Source: Lachnospiraceae bacterium (GTDB lineage: Bacteria; Bacillota; Clostridia; Lachnospirales; Lachnospiraceae). From it: 64,000 nt of DNA. Location: contig JALCKY010000001.1 in the NCBI GenBank assembly GCA_022647575.1, forward strand, positions 62,001-126,000, written 5' to 3'. Position numbers and translations under genes: made by a program. Under the pieces are notes generated by a model. It did no database searches. It was given only the letters and a program-made list of their open reading frames with translations, and was not told the origin of the DNA. Positions 48,786 to 58,889 of the stretch are shown here, in pieces. The first letter of the stretch is position 1, and every line of letters begins with the position of its first letter.

Positions 48786-50831
48786 ATGGAACTGACCGGA
48801 ATTAAGGGCATCGGTGAAAAGACCGAAGGCCTGTTCAACAAACTGGATATCCTGACGGCAGAGGACCTGATTCGCTATTACCCGGTCCATTATGAAGAGT
48901 ATCTTCAGACGGTTCCGATCGGCGCCGTAACGCCGGGAGAGCAGTGTTCGATTGTCGGCATCATTTCCGGAAACGTGGGGATCTTCAGCGCGCGGAAAAT
49001 GAAGCTGGTCTCGACCGTGGTCCAGGATCCGACCGGGAAAATCCGGCTGACCTGGTTCAACATGCCGTACCTGAGAGGACGCCTCGTCAAAGGCTCCCGG
49101 TTCATTTTCCACGGCCTGGTGCAGATCAGGAAAGGCATGCGCGTCATGGAGCATCCGGAGATTTTTACCCCGGAAGCCTATGAAGAAAAAATTGCCACGC
49201 TTTCTCCGGTGTACAGCCTGACAAAGGGACTTACGAATCATGCGGTCAGCAAGGCCGTGAAAGAGGCACTGGCCGTGCTTCCGCCGGTCAGCGAATATCT
49301 GCCGGAACAGATCGTAAAGCTGAACGGACTGATTGACGAAAGGGAAGCTGTCGTTAAGATTCATTTTCCGAAGGATTCGGAAGAGCTGAAAGCGGCCAGG
49401 AAGCGTCTGGTCTTTGATGAGTTCTTCCTGTTCATTCTGGCGATGCGGAAGCTGAAGGACAGCGAAGCCCATGCATTCAATGCCTACCCGATGAAGAAGA
49501 CCTGGGAGACGGAAAAGGTCATCGAGCGTCTGCCGTTCCGCCTGACGGATGCGCAGATACGGGTATGGCATGAAATCGAACATGACCTGGCCGGACGCAA
49601 ACTGATGTCCAGGCTGATTCAGGGGGACGTCGGATCCGGCAAGACGATTCTGGCTTTTCTGGCTATGGTGATGACGGCCGAGAACGGTTTCCAGAGTGCC
49701 CTGATGGCTCCCACGGAAGTCCTGGCAGAACAGCATTACCGCCATCTGAAGGAAATGACAGAAACCGGAATCTTCACGAATCTGCATCCGGTTCTCCTGA
49801 CCGGTTCCATGAAAGCTGCCGAAAGGAGAAAAGCCCTGGAGTCCATCCGCAGCGGCGAAGCGAATGCCGTCATCGGGACGCACGCCCTGATTCAGGCGGC
49901 CGTCGAATACAGGGAACTCGCCCTTGTCATTACGGATGAACAGCACCGCTTCGGCGTTCACCAGAGAAAAGCCTTTTCCGAAAAGGGAGAGATGCCCAAT
50001 GCCATGGTCATGAGCGCGACGCCGATTCCGAGGACGCTCGGGGTCATTTATTACGGCGACCTCGATATTTCCGTGCTCAATGAAATGCCGAAGGAAAGAC
50101 TGCCGATCAGAAGCTGCGTCGTCGATACTTCCTACCGGACAACCGCCCTGAAATTCATAAGACGGGAAGCGGAAGCCGGCCATCAGGCCTATGTCATCTG
50201 CCCGATGATTGAGGAATCGGAAGGGCTTGCCGCAGAGAACGTCATGGAATACGCACGGGAACTTAGAAAGGCTATGCCGGATCTTCAGATCGGCCTGCTT
50301 CACGGCAGGATGCGCGCAGAAGAAAAAAATAAAGTCATGGAAAAATTCGTCGAGGGGAAAACGCAGATCCTGGTCAGCACGACCGTGATCGAAGTCGGCG
50401 TCGACGTCCCGAATGCAACCGTGATGATGATTGAAAACGCGGAACGCTTCGGACTGGCCGCCCTGCATCAGCTGCGGGGGCGCGTCGGAAGAGGGACGGC
50501 GCAGTCGTACTGCATTTTCATTGCCGGCATTTCCAATGAGGAGATTAAAAAGCGTCTGGAGATCCTGAACCATTCCAATGACGGCTTTGAAATTGCCAGA
50601 AAAGATTTTGAACTCAGGGGCCCCGGAGATCTTCTGGGAATCCGTCAGAGCGGGGATGCCGCTTTCCGGATTGCCGATGTTTTCAGGGATGAAGAAGTCC
50701 TCCGGGCTGCCGGTGAAACAGCGGCTTCCATCATGCAGGATGATCCCGGACTGCTTGCGGAAGAACATGAGCTTCTGGCGGAAACGCTGGATACCTATCT
50801 GAAGAAGAATGAGAAGAATGTCGTGCTGTAA
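48786..50831 (+). CDS. recG: ATP-dependent DNA helicase RecG
   Basis: RecG reverses stalled forks and processes junctions. The 681-residue protein has the N-terminal wedge OB domain (about residues 50-160), helicase motif I GDVGSGKTILAFLA, motif Ia LMAPTEVLAEQHY, DEQH box (ITDEQHRFGVHQR), motif III MSATPIPRTL, and motifs IV-VI ending with GLAALHQLRGRVGRG. The TRG-like C-terminus DLLGIRQSG is present. Length is normal. The large antisense open frame opposite it is a coding shadow. Confidence 0.97.
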   Translation: MELTGIKGIGEKTEGLFNKLDILTAEDLIRYYPVHYEEYLQTVPIGAVTPGEQCSIVGIISGNVGIFSARKMKLVSTVVQDPTGKIRLTWFNMPYLRGRLVKGSRFIFHGLVQIRKGMRVMEHPEIFTPEAYEEKIATLSPVYSLTKGLTNHAVSKAVKEALAVLPPVSEYLPEQIVKLNGLIDEREAVVKIHFPKDSEELKAARKRLVFDEFFLFILAMRKLKDSEAHAFNAYPMKKTWETEKVIERLPFRLTDAQIRVWHEIEHDLAGRKLMSRLIQGDVGSGKTILAFLAMVMTAENGFQSALMAPTEVLAEQHYRHLKEMTETGIFTNLHPVLLTGSMKAAERRKALESIRSGEANAVIGTHALIQAAVEYRELALVITDEQHRFGVHQRKAFSEKGEMPNAMVMSATPIPRTLGVIYYGDLDISVLNEMPKERLPIRSCVVDTSYRTTALKFIRREAEAGHQAYVICPMIEESEGLAAENVMEYARELRKAMPDLQIGLLHGRMRAEEKNKVMEKFVEGKTQILVSTTVIEVGVDVPNATVMMIENAERFGLAALHQLRGRVGRGTAQSYCIFIAGISNEEIKKRLEILNHSNDGFEIARKDFELRGPGDLLGIRQSGDAAFRIADVFRDEEVLRAAGETAASIMQDDPGLLAEEHELLAETLDTYLKKNEKNVVL

Positions 50832-50843
50832 GGAGGAACCCTT

Positions 50844-51548
50844 TTGAAGGAAATCGTAAGACTGGAAGATGTCCGGAAAAGCTACCGGATGGGGGAAGTG
50901 GAAATCCATGCGGCGGACGGTATTTCCTTTTCCATCAACGAAGGGGAATTTGCCGTCATTGTGGGACCCAGCGGTGCCGGAAAGACAACCGTGCTCAATA
51001 TCCTGGGCGGGATGGATACCTGCGACAGCGGCAAAGTCCTTGTGGACGGCACGGACGTGGCTTCCTACAATGCCAGACAGCTGACTTCCTTCCGACGCAA
51101 CGACATCGGCTTCGTTTTCCAGTTCTATAATCTGGTGCAGAACCTGACCGCCCTTGAAAACATCGAACTGGCGGCGCAGATCTGCAAAGAACCGATGGAT
51201 CCGAAAGAAGCTCTGGAGCACGTCGGGCTCGGAGAACGGCTGGACAATTTCCCGGGACAGCTCTCCGGCGGAGAACAGCAGAGGGTCGCCATAGCCAGGG
51301 CCCTGGCAAAGAACCCGAAGCTTCTGCTTTGCGATGAACCGACCGGAGCGCTCGATTACCAGACGGGAAAATCCATCCTGAAGCTTCTTCAGGATACCTG
51401 CCGGGACAACGGAAAGACGGTCATCGTCATTACGCACAACACTGCCATCACGCCGATGGCTGACCGTGTCATTCATATCAAGAACGGAAAAGTGTCGCAG
51501 ATGGAAACCAATGCCCATCCTTCGCCGGTTGAGACGATCGAATGGTAA
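50844..51548 (+). CDS. ABC transporter ATP-binding protein (MacB/LolD type)
   Basis: The 234-residue ATPase carries Walker [13 protein letters not shown], a Q-loop, the signature [15 protein letters not shown], Walker [13 protein letters not shown] and an H-loop in [10 protein letters not shown]. The MacB-type pattern [19 protein letters not shown] fits pairing with the FtsX-like permease immediately downstream. The start is TTG 50844 after AAGGAGG, 12 bases behind recG. It probably powers a mechanotransmission or peptide/lipid export system rather than import. Confidence 0.92.
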   Translation: MKEIVRLEDVRKSYRMGEVEIHAADGISFSINEGEFAVIVGPSGAGKTTVLNILGGMDTCDSGKVLVDGTDVASYNARQLTSFRRNDIGFVFQFYNLVQNLTALENIELAAQICKEPMDPKEALEHVGLGERLDNFPGQLSGGEQQRVAIARALAKNPKLLLCDEPTGALDYQTGKSILKLLQDTCRDNGKTVIVITHNTAITPMADRVIHIKNGKVSQMETNAHPSPVETIEW

Positions 51549-51578
51549 TCCTGCACAGCCAGATGCATTTCCTACAGG

Positions 51579-54500
51579 GTGGATAAGCTGAAAAAACATA
51601 TGCTGATAACTGAATTCTTCCGTGAGATCAAGGGCAGCCTGCATCGATTTCTGTCGATTCTGCTGATCGTTCTGCTTGGCGTGGCCTTTTTTGCCGGCGT
51701 ACGCGCGGCCGGGCCGGACATGAAGCTGTCGGCAGATTATTACTACGATCAGTCCAATCTCCAGGACATCCGGATTGTTTCCTCGCTCGGGCTGACAGAT
51801 GACGATATCGAAGCCATCCGGGCGATCAGCGGCGTAAAGGACGTGGAAGCCGGCTACAGCTGCGATGTTTTCGCCGATTCCGATAAGGCCCAGCTGATCC
51901 TCCGATACATGTCGCTGCCGCAGACGATCTCCAAAGTAACCGTCAAGGAAGGGCGCCTGCCCGAAAAAGACGGCGAATGCCTCGTGGATGAAAACTTTGA
52001 AAATAAATCCGACTGGAAAATCGGAGATACTTTCTCTGTTACAGCCCCGGAGGACACAGAGCTTTCCGATGAGCTTTCCACAAATACCTTTACCATCGTC
52101 GGCATCGGAACAACGCCTCTTTATCTTTCCCTGGAGAGAGGAAGCAGTACGATCGGCGACGGCGTGCTGTCAAGCTATGTCTACGTTCCCTCCGATACCT
52201 TTACGATTGAGGCTTATACCCAGGCAGTCCTTACCTGCGAGGGAACGGCCGCCCTGGAATGCTATTCCGATGAATACGATGACCGGATCAAGGCGCTTGA
52301 AGATGAAATCGATCAGATGGACGGCGAACGCTGCAGCATCCGCTATGCCCAGATCAAAGCCGACGGACAGGCGGACATCGACGATGCCCGTTCTCAGATT
52401 GAAGATGCCAAGAACAAGCTGGCTACCGCAAAAAACAAACTGATCGATGCACGGAACCAGCTTGATGACGCCAATCAGGAGATTCAGGACAAGGAAAAGG
52501 AACTTGCGGACGGCGAAAAGGAGATTGCCGACAAGCAGGAAGACATCGATAACGGCTGGCAGGAATACAATGACGGATATGCGCAGTATGAGTCCGGTCT
52601 TTCCCAGCTGAATGAAAAAGCGCAGGAACTTGCTTCCGGGAAATCACAGCTCGAGGCCGCAAAGGCACAGCTTGCTTCCGGTGAAGCGCAGTACCAGCAG
52701 GGACTTGCCGAATACAATGCAGGACTTGCGAAATGGAACGCGGCTAACGGGGACGCCTCGCTTGCCCAGACACAGGCAGGTCTTGCACAGGCCCAGGCAG
52801 GTCTTGACCAGGCCAATGCCGGGCTTGCACAGGCAAAGGACGGTCTTGAAAAAGCTCAGTCTGCACTCGGCGCTTTTCAGGCAGCGGACGATGCCGGAAA
52901 GCAGTCGATGGCTTCAGCCTTCGGTCTGAGCGTCGAAGAATATGCCGCCCAGCTGCAGAGTTCTGTCGAACAGGCCGGTGCGGCGTCTGCGCAGGCATCC
53001 GCCTCCGTGAATCAGCTGACGGCGACCGTTGCCCAGCTGACTTCCGCAAGAGATCAGCTGCAGGCCTCGAAAGACCAGCTGACATCAGCCAAGGCCTCGC
53101 TGGATTCTTCCCGCGCCTCCCTGGATTCCGCGTCTGCCGAGATCCAGTCAAATGACGCAGCCCTTTCATCCGGAGAAGCCCAGCTGGAGGAAGGCCGTGA
53201 AGAACTGGCGGATGCCAAGGAAACACTGGATTCCTCCTACAGCCAGCTGAACGACGGACAGAATCAGCTGGACGACGCCAAAGCGGAGCTGGAAGACGGA
53301 AAGCAGAAGCTTGCCGATGCCAAAAACGAAATTGCGGACAAAGAGCAGGAACTGGACGACGCGCAGAAGGAATACGATGAACAGTCAGCCGATGCCGAAA
53401 CCGAGATCAGCGATAATGAGCAGAAAGTGGATGACGCCCAGAAGGATCTCGATGAACTTGAAGTCCCGACATGGTATGTCCTGAACCGCAAGACGCTGAT
53501 GTCCTATGTGGAATATGGTCAGAATGCCGAGCGCATCGTCGCGATCGGAAATGTTTTCCCTGTCATTTTCTTCCTCGTCGCAGCCCTCGTGTGCCTGACG
53601 ACCATGACCAGAATGGTGGAAGAGAACCGGGAGCAGATCGGTACCCTGAAGGCTCTCGGATACCGCAATTCCGTAATCGCCTTCAAATATGTCTTCTATG
53701 CCCTGTTTGCCACCCTGATCGGCAGCGTGATCGGTTTCCTGGCAGGGCAGAAGATTCTTCCCTATTTCATTATCAATGCATACAAGATCCTTTACGACAA
53801 CCTGCCGGACATCCTGATGCCGAACCATGCAGGACTTTCCATCAGCGCCACCGCAGCGGCCATCGGCTCCACCATGGCAGCAACGATTGCCGCCTGCTAC
53901 GCGGCGACCAGAGCCGTGCCGGCGGAACTGATGCGTCCGAGAGCGCCGAAGGCAGGAAAGAGAATCCTGCTGGAGAGGATCGGCATCATCTGGAGCCATC
54001 TGAACTTTTCAAAGAAAGCGACCTTCCGGAACCTGTTCCGGTATAAGAAGCGCTTCTTCATGACCATTCTGGGAATCGGCGGATGCATGGGCCTTCTCCT
54101 GACCGGATTCGGACTGAAGGATTCCATCATGGCTATCGGGGATATCCAGTTCGGCAAGGTGGATTTCCATGACGCGGACGTCATGCTGGACGATGACATT
54201 TCCGACTCCGATGAACAGGCAATCGAAAAAGCGGTGGCCTCCGATGAAGATACGGAGAATTACATGCCTGTTCTTTCGGAAACCCTGGATACTTCCGAGT
54301 CGGGAAGTGACGTGAAGCGCTCTTCCTATGTCTACGTGATATCGGATCCCTCAAAGCTTCCGGACTTTGTTTCCCTGCACAGCCGTCTGAGCAGGGAAGA
54401 ATACGCTCTTACGGATGACGGAGTCGTCGTCGATGAGAAGCTGGCGAAGCTGAACCATCTCACGGCAGGCTCCGAATTTACGATCTGGAAATCCGACACC

Positions 54501-55151
54501 GAAGGCGTGACGGTGAAGGTTTCCGCCGTGATGGAGAATTATTTCTATCATTACATTTACATTTCCCCGGCTTATTACCAGGAGAAATTCGGGGAAACTC
54601 CGGAATATAACGAACTGATGGTGAAACTGAAGGATACATCGGATGAAGCCCAGGATTCTTTCCGGCAGAGGATCACCGCCTGCGACAGCGTATCCGGAAT
54701 CAACTTCACGACAAAATTCTCGGAGCGGGTTCACGACATGCTGCGTTCCATGGATGCCATCATCTACGTCATCGTCATTGCGGCAGGCGCGCTTTCTTTC
54801 ATCGTCCTCTATAACCTCAACAACATCAACATTGAGGAGCGGAAGAGGGAACTGGCCACCCTGAAAGTGCTGGGATTCTATGAATCGGAAGTTTCTTCGT
54901 ATGTGCTCCGGGAAAATATCTGGCTCACCCTGATCGGGGCGCTGCTGGGAATCATCTTCGGGCTGTTCCTCCATTACTATGTCATCGTGACGGCGGAAAT
55001 CGATATCATGATGTTCGGAAGGCTGATCAACGGAATCAGCTATGTCTGGAGCATTGGTCTGACCTTCCTGTTTTCGATGCTGGTCAATCTGGCGATGCGC
55101 TTCCGTCTCAGGAAGATCAACATGGTCGAATCCATGAAAACAGTGGAATAG
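51579..55151 (+). CDS. FtsX/MacB-family permease with long extracytoplasmic coiled coil
   Basis: The 1,190-residue protein has about eight membrane helices: one near residues 24-43, three at 655-680, 700-730 and 750-778, one near 826-850, and three at 1059-1082, 1113-1138 and 1150-1175. This is the duplicated FtsX topology. Between the first helix and the second lies a MacB-like periplasmic domain (45-230) and then ~390 residues of almost uninterrupted coiled coil (about 232-625) rich in Ala, Gln, Asp and Lys, with repeats such as AQAGLDQANAGLAQAKDGL. A second outer domain lies at 855-1055. Start GTG 51579 is weakly supported; ATG 51600 is an alternative. It pairs with the upstream ATPase; the substrate is unknown. 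Confidence 0.87.
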   Translation: MDKLKKHMLITEFFREIKGSLHRFLSILLIVLLGVAFFAGVRAAGPDMKLSADYYYDQSNLQDIRIVSSLGLTDDDIEAIRAISGVKDVEAGYSCDVFADSDKAQLILRYMSLPQTISKVTVKEGRLPEKDGECLVDENFENKSDWKIGDTFSVTAPEDTELSDELSTNTFTIVGIGTTPLYLSLERGSSTIGDGVLSSYVYVPSDTFTIEAYTQAVLTCEGTAALECYSDEYDDRIKALEDEIDQMDGERCSIRYAQIKADGQADIDDARSQIEDAKNKLATAKNKLIDARNQLDDANQEIQDKEKELADGEKEIADKQEDIDNGWQEYNDGYAQYESGLSQLNEKAQELASGKSQLEAAKAQLASGEAQYQQGLAEYNAGLAKWNAANGDASLAQTQAGLAQAQAGLDQANAGLAQAKDGLEKAQSALGAFQAADDAGKQSMASAFGLSVEEYAAQLQSSVEQAGAASAQASASVNQLTATVAQLTSARDQLQASKDQLTSAKASLDSSRASLDSASAEIQSNDAALSSGEAQLEEGREELADAKETLDSSYSQLNDGQNQLDDAKAELEDGKQKLADAKNEIADKEQELDDAQKEYDEQSADAETEISDNEQKVDDAQKDLDELEVPTWYVLNRKTLMSYVEYGQNAERIVAIGNVFPVIFFLVAALVCLTTMTRMVEENREQIGTLKALGYRNSVIAFKYVFYALFATLIGSVIGFLAGQKILPYFIINAYKILYDNLPDILMPNHAGLSISATAAAIGSTMAATIAACYAATRAVPAELMRPRAPKAGKRILLERIGIIWSHLNFSKKATFRNLFRYKKRFFMTILGIGGCMGLLLTGFGLKDSIMAIGDIQFGKVDFHDADVMLDDDISDSDEQAIEKAVASDEDTENYMPVLSETLDTSESGSDVKRSSYVYVISDPSKLPDFVSLHSRLSREEYALTDDGVVVDEKLAKLNHLTAGSEFTIWKSDTEGVTVKVSAVMENYFYHYIYISPAYYQEKFGETPEYNELMVKLKDTSDEAQDSFRQRITACDSVSGINFTTKFSERVHDMLRSMDAIIYVIVIAAGALSFIVLYNLNNINIEERKRELATLKVLGFYESEVSSYVLRENIWLTLIGALLGIIFGLFLHYYVIVTAEIDIMMFGRLINGISYVWSIGLTFLFSMLVNLAMRFRLRKINMVESMKTVE

Positions 55152-55184
55152 TTGTCATTCTTCTACAAAAAATCAGGCCGAATA

Positions 55185-55213
55185 TTGCGCATATTACACA
55201 CATTTGCTATAAT
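55185..55213 (+). promoter_or_regulatory. Promoter of the mgsA-rsmD-coaD operon
   Basis: TTGCGC at 55185-55190, 17-base spacer and a perfect TATAAT at 55208-55213, about 22 bases before mgsA. Confidence 0.75.
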
Positions 55214-55235
55214 GTTATCAATGAACGGGGGAACT

Positions 55236-55652
55236 ATGAATATTGGAATTATCGCACACAACAGCAAAAGAACCCTGATTGAGGATTTCTGCATCGCCTA
55301 TAAAGCGATTCTGGGAAGGCACGACATCTATGCGACCGGCACGACCGGACGCAGGATTGAGGAAGTCACGAATCTTCATGTCCACAAATTCCTTCCGGGA
55401 AGCATCGGCGGGGACAAGCAGTTCACCGAGATGATCGAGCGGAATGCGATGGACATGGTCATTTTCTTCTACAATCCGAACATGATCGATCCCAAGGATC
55501 CCGATGTCGGAACCATCGTTCGGACCTGTGATATCAACAACATCCCGATTGCCACGAACATTGCCACCGCTGAACTGCTGATTCTGGGGCTGGACAGAGG
55601 CGATCTGGACTGGCGTCTCAGCGTACGGGAAGACGGGGAGACAATCGTATGA
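55236..55652 (+). CDS. mgsA: Methylglyoxal synthase
   Basis: It converts dihydroxyacetone phosphate to methylglyoxal and phosphate, a bypass of lower glycolysis. The 138-residue protein has the family motifs IAHNSKR, ATGTTGR, LPGSIGGDKQ, FFYNPNMIDPKDPDVG and PIATNIATAELLI, which include the catalytic Asp and phosphate-binding residues. I chose ATG 55236 (GGGGGA upstream) because the longer frame from 55152 would run across the promoter. Its stop overlaps rsmD (ATGA). Confidence 0.95.
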   Translation: MNIGIIAHNSKRTLIEDFCIAYKAILGRHDIYATGTTGRRIEEVTNLHVHKFLPGSIGGDKQFTEMIERNAMDMVIFFYNPNMIDPKDPDVGTIVRTCDINNIPIATNIATAELLILGLDRGDLDWRLSVREDGETIV

Positions 55653-56218
55653 GAGTCATTGCAGGAACAGCCCGCAGCCTTCCTCTGAAAACGGTGCCTT
55701 CCATGGCCGTGCGTCCCACGACGGACCGGACGAAGGAAACCCTTTTCAACATCCTGATGCCGCGCATCGAAAGATGCCGTTTTCTGGACCTTTATGCCGG
55801 AAGCGGCGCCATCGGAATCGAGGCGTTGAGCCGCGGTGCCAAACAGGCGGTATTCGTGGACAATGCCAGGGATTCCCAGAAATGCATCGAGGAAAACCTG
55901 CGCTTTACGAAACTGACGGAAAATGCCGAACTGATCAAGGGGGATGTCCTTTCTGCCCTCCATAAGCTTGACGGCGGCGAACCCTTTGACATCATTTTCA
56001 TGGATCCGCCTTTCGAGAAAGGCCTGGAAAAAGGCACGCTGGAATTTCTTTCGCAGAGTTCGCTGCTTGCCGAAGGCGGGATGGTCATCGTGGAGGCTTC
56101 AAAATTCACGGACTTTTCCTATGTACAGGATCTCGGATATGAAGTGATCCAGGATAAAATTTATAAAAAAAGCAGGCATCTTTTCCTTGGTGCCGTGAAA
56201 GATCAGGCACGGAAATGA
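55649..56218 (+). CDS. rsmD: 16S rRNA (guanine966-N2)-methyltransferase
   Basis: The 189-residue SAM-dependent enzyme has the N-terminal [25 protein letters not shown], the SAM motif [18 protein letters not shown] and the catalytic motif FMDPPFEKG (a D-P-P-F variant). Length is normal. It overlaps both neighbours by four bases (ATGA), the usual rsmD-coaD pairing. Confidence 0.95.
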   Translation: MRVIAGTARSLPLKTVPSMAVRPTTDRTKETLFNILMPRIERCRFLDLYAGSGAIGIEALSRGAKQAVFVDNARDSQKCIEENLRFTKLTENAELIKGDVLSALHKLDGGEPFDIIFMDPPFEKGLEKGTLEFLSQSSLLAEGGMVIVEASKFTDFSYVQDLGYEVIQDKIYKKSRHLFLGAVKDQARK

Positions 56219-56721
56219 AGATAGCGGTCTATCCCGGAACCTTCGATCCGGTTACCAACGGACACATGGATATCATTGAAAGAGCTGCTGCCCAGTTCGA
56301 TCAGGTGGTGGTCGGCGTTTTGCGCAATTCTGCAAAAAGTCCGTTGTTTTCTGCAGAAGAACGTGTTAATATACTAAAAGAAGTCACGAAGGACATACCG
56401 AATATAACGGTCAAAACGTTTACCGGCCTGTCTGTTAATTTTTGCAGGGAATGCGGCGCCGCGGTTATGATCCGCGGTCTTCGTGCCGTCACGGACTTTG
56501 AATATGAACTTCAGATGGCCCAGACGAACAGGATTCTGGCACCGGACATCGATACGATGCTGATGGTCACCAATCTGAAGTATGCTTACCTCAGTTCCAC
56601 GATCGTGAAGGAACTGGCGTCTTACGGAGAAGATGTTACGCGATTTATTCCGGCCTATGCGGCTTCCGCGGTGAAAGAGAAGTATGCAAGCAGCAAAACA
56701 TCAGAGGAGAGTGAAAAATGA
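56215..56721 (+). CDS. coaD: Phosphopantetheine adenylyltransferase
   Basis: It makes dephospho-CoA from phosphopantetheine and ATP. The 168-residue protein has the nucleotidyltransferase motif [18 protein letters not shown] (TxGH), [16 protein letters not shown] and the C-terminal [12 protein letters not shown] motif. Length is typical. It overlaps rsmD and the following gene by four bases each. Confidence 0.96.
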   Translation: MKIAVYPGTFDPVTNGHMDIIERAAAQFDQVVVGVLRNSAKSPLFSAEERVNILKEVTKDIPNITVKTFTGLSVNFCRECGAAVMIRGLRAVTDFEYELQMAQTNRILAPDIDTMLMVTNLKYAYLSSTIVKELASYGEDVTRFIPAYAASAVKEKYASSKTSEESEK

Positions 56722-57332
56722 GCAGCAGAATCGAACAGATTATTGAGGAAATCGAGGAATATGTAGACAGCTGCAAGTTCCAGCCTTTATCAACGACAAA
56801 GATTGTGGTCAACAAGGAAGAACTTGAGGAACTCCTTCGTGAGCTTCGGCTGAAGACGCCGGATGAAATCAAGCGCTATCAGAAGATCATTTCCAATAAG
56901 GATGCCATCCTTGCCGATGCCCAGTCCAAAGCGGACGGAATCATTGCCAATGCGGAAGCTAAGGCCAAAGAACTGGTCAGCCAGCACGAAGTGATGCAGC
57001 AGGCTTATGCGCAGGCAAATGAGACCATCAACAAATCGAATCAGCAGGCGCAGGGAATTCTTGATTCCGCAACTCAGGATGCAAACAACATCCGGCTTTC
57101 GGCAATCACCTATACGGACGATATGCTGGCCAACCTCGGCAACATCATGGGCGGAACGCTGGAAGATGCCGGAACAAAATACAATGCTTTCGTAGAAGCA
57201 CTCCAGAGCGCTTACAATACCGTAAAGCAGAACCGTGCGGAACTTGCACCGCAGACATCTCAGGCGGCGGTCAATGAAATCAATTCGGAAGAAGCTTCTT
57301 CCAATTATCCGGCGGACGAGGATGATGAGTAA
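56718..57332 (+). CDS. Coiled-coil protein of unknown function coupled to coaD
   Basis: A 204-residue protein with no signal peptide or membrane helix. The N-terminus ([20 protein letters not shown]) leads to a DivIVA-like or H+-ATPase-subunit-H-like long helical region (about residues 30-150) with heptad-like spacing and Ala-rich stretches ([21 protein letters not shown]), then an acidic tail. Proteins like this are often annotated as ATPases by mistake; there is no P-loop. It is translated through an ATGA overlap with coaD and ends at a terminator. DivIVA-type scaffolding is a guess. Confidence 0.7.
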   Translation: MSSRIEQIIEEIEEYVDSCKFQPLSTTKIVVNKEELEELLRELRLKTPDEIKRYQKIISNKDAILADAQSKADGIIANAEAKAKELVSQHEVMQQAYAQANETINKSNQQAQGILDSATQDANNIRLSAITYTDDMLANLGNIMGGTLEDAGTKYNAFVEALQSAYNTVKQNRAELAPQTSQAAVNEINSEEASSNYPADEDDE

Positions 57333-57352
57333 GCTTTTTAACTGAGAATATG

Positions 57353-57385
57353 CCGGGGACGTTCGTTTGAGCGTCCCCGGTTTTC
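57353..57385 (+). terminator. Intrinsic terminator of the mgsA-coaD operon
   Basis: Perfect 9-bp stem CCGGGGACG (57353-57361) with CGTCCCCGG (57372-57380), 10-base loop, then TTTTCTG. Confidence 0.9.
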
Positions 57386-57422
57386 TGTCTGAATACCATC
57401 CAATATACAGGAGAAGAGAAAA

Positions 57423-58871
57423 ATGAGCGTTCTTCAGGAAATGGAACCGAAAAAAGTATTTGAATTTTTTGAAGCCCTTACCCGGATCCCGCACACCTCC
57501 GGAAATACCGGTGCCGTCAGTGCCTATCTGAAGGACTTCGCCGATCAGAGGGGACTCCGCAGCATCCGCGATGAAGCAGACAACGTGATCATCTGGAAAG
57601 ACGGAAGCCGGGGAAAAGAACAGGCGCCGACCGTTATCCTGCAGGGACATATGGATATGGTCGGAGACAAGAAGACCGGATCGAAGCATGATTTCCTGAA
57701 GGATCCGCTCAGGATTTCCGTTGACGGGGATTTTATCCATGCGGAAGACACAACGCTGGGCGGAGATGACGGAATTGCCGTTGCCTATATGCTGGCGATT
57801 CTGGACGATGAATCCATTGTCCATCCGCCTCTTGAGACAGTCTTCACGACCGGAGAGGAAATCGGTCTGATCGGAGCTTCCGCCCTTGACACCTCTGTCC
57901 TGAAAGGACGGCTGATGCTGAACCTGGACTCGGAATCTGAAGGGATTTTCACCTGCGGATGTGCAGGCGGCCTGACGGAAACGACAGCCCTGCCGCTGAC
58001 CTACGAAGCATCGGAAGGAGTGCCTGTCCTCATCCGCATGGACGGCCTGAAGGGCGGACATTCCGGACAGATGATCAACGAAGGCCGGGGAAATGCCGCC
58101 AAGCTGATTGCCCGTTTCCTGTATGAACTGAAGGGGAATGTGCCGTACCGCCTCATTTCACTGGAAGGCGGAGTAAAAGACAATGCCATTCCGTTCTCTT
58201 CAAAAGCGGAAATCCTTACGGAGAAGGAAGATGCCGGAAAGATTCTTGACGCCGCCGAAAATTATGAGAAGACCCTGCGCACGGAATATGCAGGGACGGA
58301 TGACGGCGTTACGGTCAGGGCTTCCGTTAAAACCATCCAGGCAAAACGGGTCATGTCCGATGACTGCCGGGACAGAATCCTTACCCAGATGATGAACATG
58401 CCTTACGGCGTCATAAAAATGAGCCGGCAGATCGAGGGCCTTGTGGAGACTTCCACCAATGTCGGAGTCATGACCATCAAAGAAGACCAGTTCACGACGG
58501 TCTCTTCCTGCCGCAGCTCCCTCGTTTCGGAAAGAGATGATGTGCAGCATGCGATTGAAAGCCTTGCCCTGCAGCTCGGCGGCAAATCGTCTGTCGGCGG
58601 TGCTTATCCGCCGTGGGTCTATCAGCCGGATTCACAGCTCCGCAGAACGGCATGCGACACTTACCGGGAACTGTTCGGGAAGGAACCGGTCGTGGATGTC
58701 ATTCATGCAGGACTGGAATGCGGACTCTTCTATGACAGAATGCCGGGACTTGATGCAATCTCCTATGGACCGGACATGCAGGATATCCACACCTTCAATG
58801 AAAAGCTTTCTGTCTCTTCCGTCCGGAGAGTCTGGGAACTGACCTTGAAGATTCTGGAGAAGATTCAGTAA
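57423..58871 (+). CDS. pepD: Aminoacyl-histidine dipeptidase (PepD, M20 family)
   Basis: PepD hydrolyses Xaa-His and other dipeptides, using two metal ions. The 482-residue protein has the M20C features: VILQGHMDMVGDK (metal His and Asp), TLGGDDGIAVAYMLA (bridging Asp), FTTGEEIGLIGA (catalytic and metal Glu), NLDSESEGIFTCGCAGG and the C-terminal HAGLECGLF with the last metal His. Length is normal. It lies after a terminator, with CAGGAG before the ATG; I see no clear promoter. Confidence 0.94.
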   Translation: MSVLQEMEPKKVFEFFEALTRIPHTSGNTGAVSAYLKDFADQRGLRSIRDEADNVIIWKDGSRGKEQAPTVILQGHMDMVGDKKTGSKHDFLKDPLRISVDGDFIHAEDTTLGGDDGIAVAYMLAILDDESIVHPPLETVFTTGEEIGLIGASALDTSVLKGRLMLNLDSESEGIFTCGCAGGLTETTALPLTYEASEGVPVLIRMDGLKGGHSGQMINEGRGNAAKLIARFLYELKGNVPYRLISLEGGVKDNAIPFSSKAEILTEKEDAGKILDAAENYEKTLRTEYAGTDDGVTVRASVKTIQAKRVMSDDCRDRILTQMMNMPYGVIKMSRQIEGLVETSTNVGVMTIKEDQFTTVSSCRSSLVSERDDVQHAIESLALQLGGKSSVGGAYPPWVYQPDSQLRRTACDTYRELFGKEPVVDVIHAGLECGLFYDRMPGLDAISYGPDMQDIHTFNEKLSVSSVRRVWELTLKILEKIQ

Positions 58872-58889
58872 GGAATCCGGAGGAACCAG

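Noticed and set aside
48765..51644. A 959-codon open frame on the minus strand opposite recG and the ABC ATPase gene
   Set aside because: Codon bias of the plus-strand genes leaves the antisense frame free of stops. The translation has no recognisable domain and the plus strand is unambiguous.
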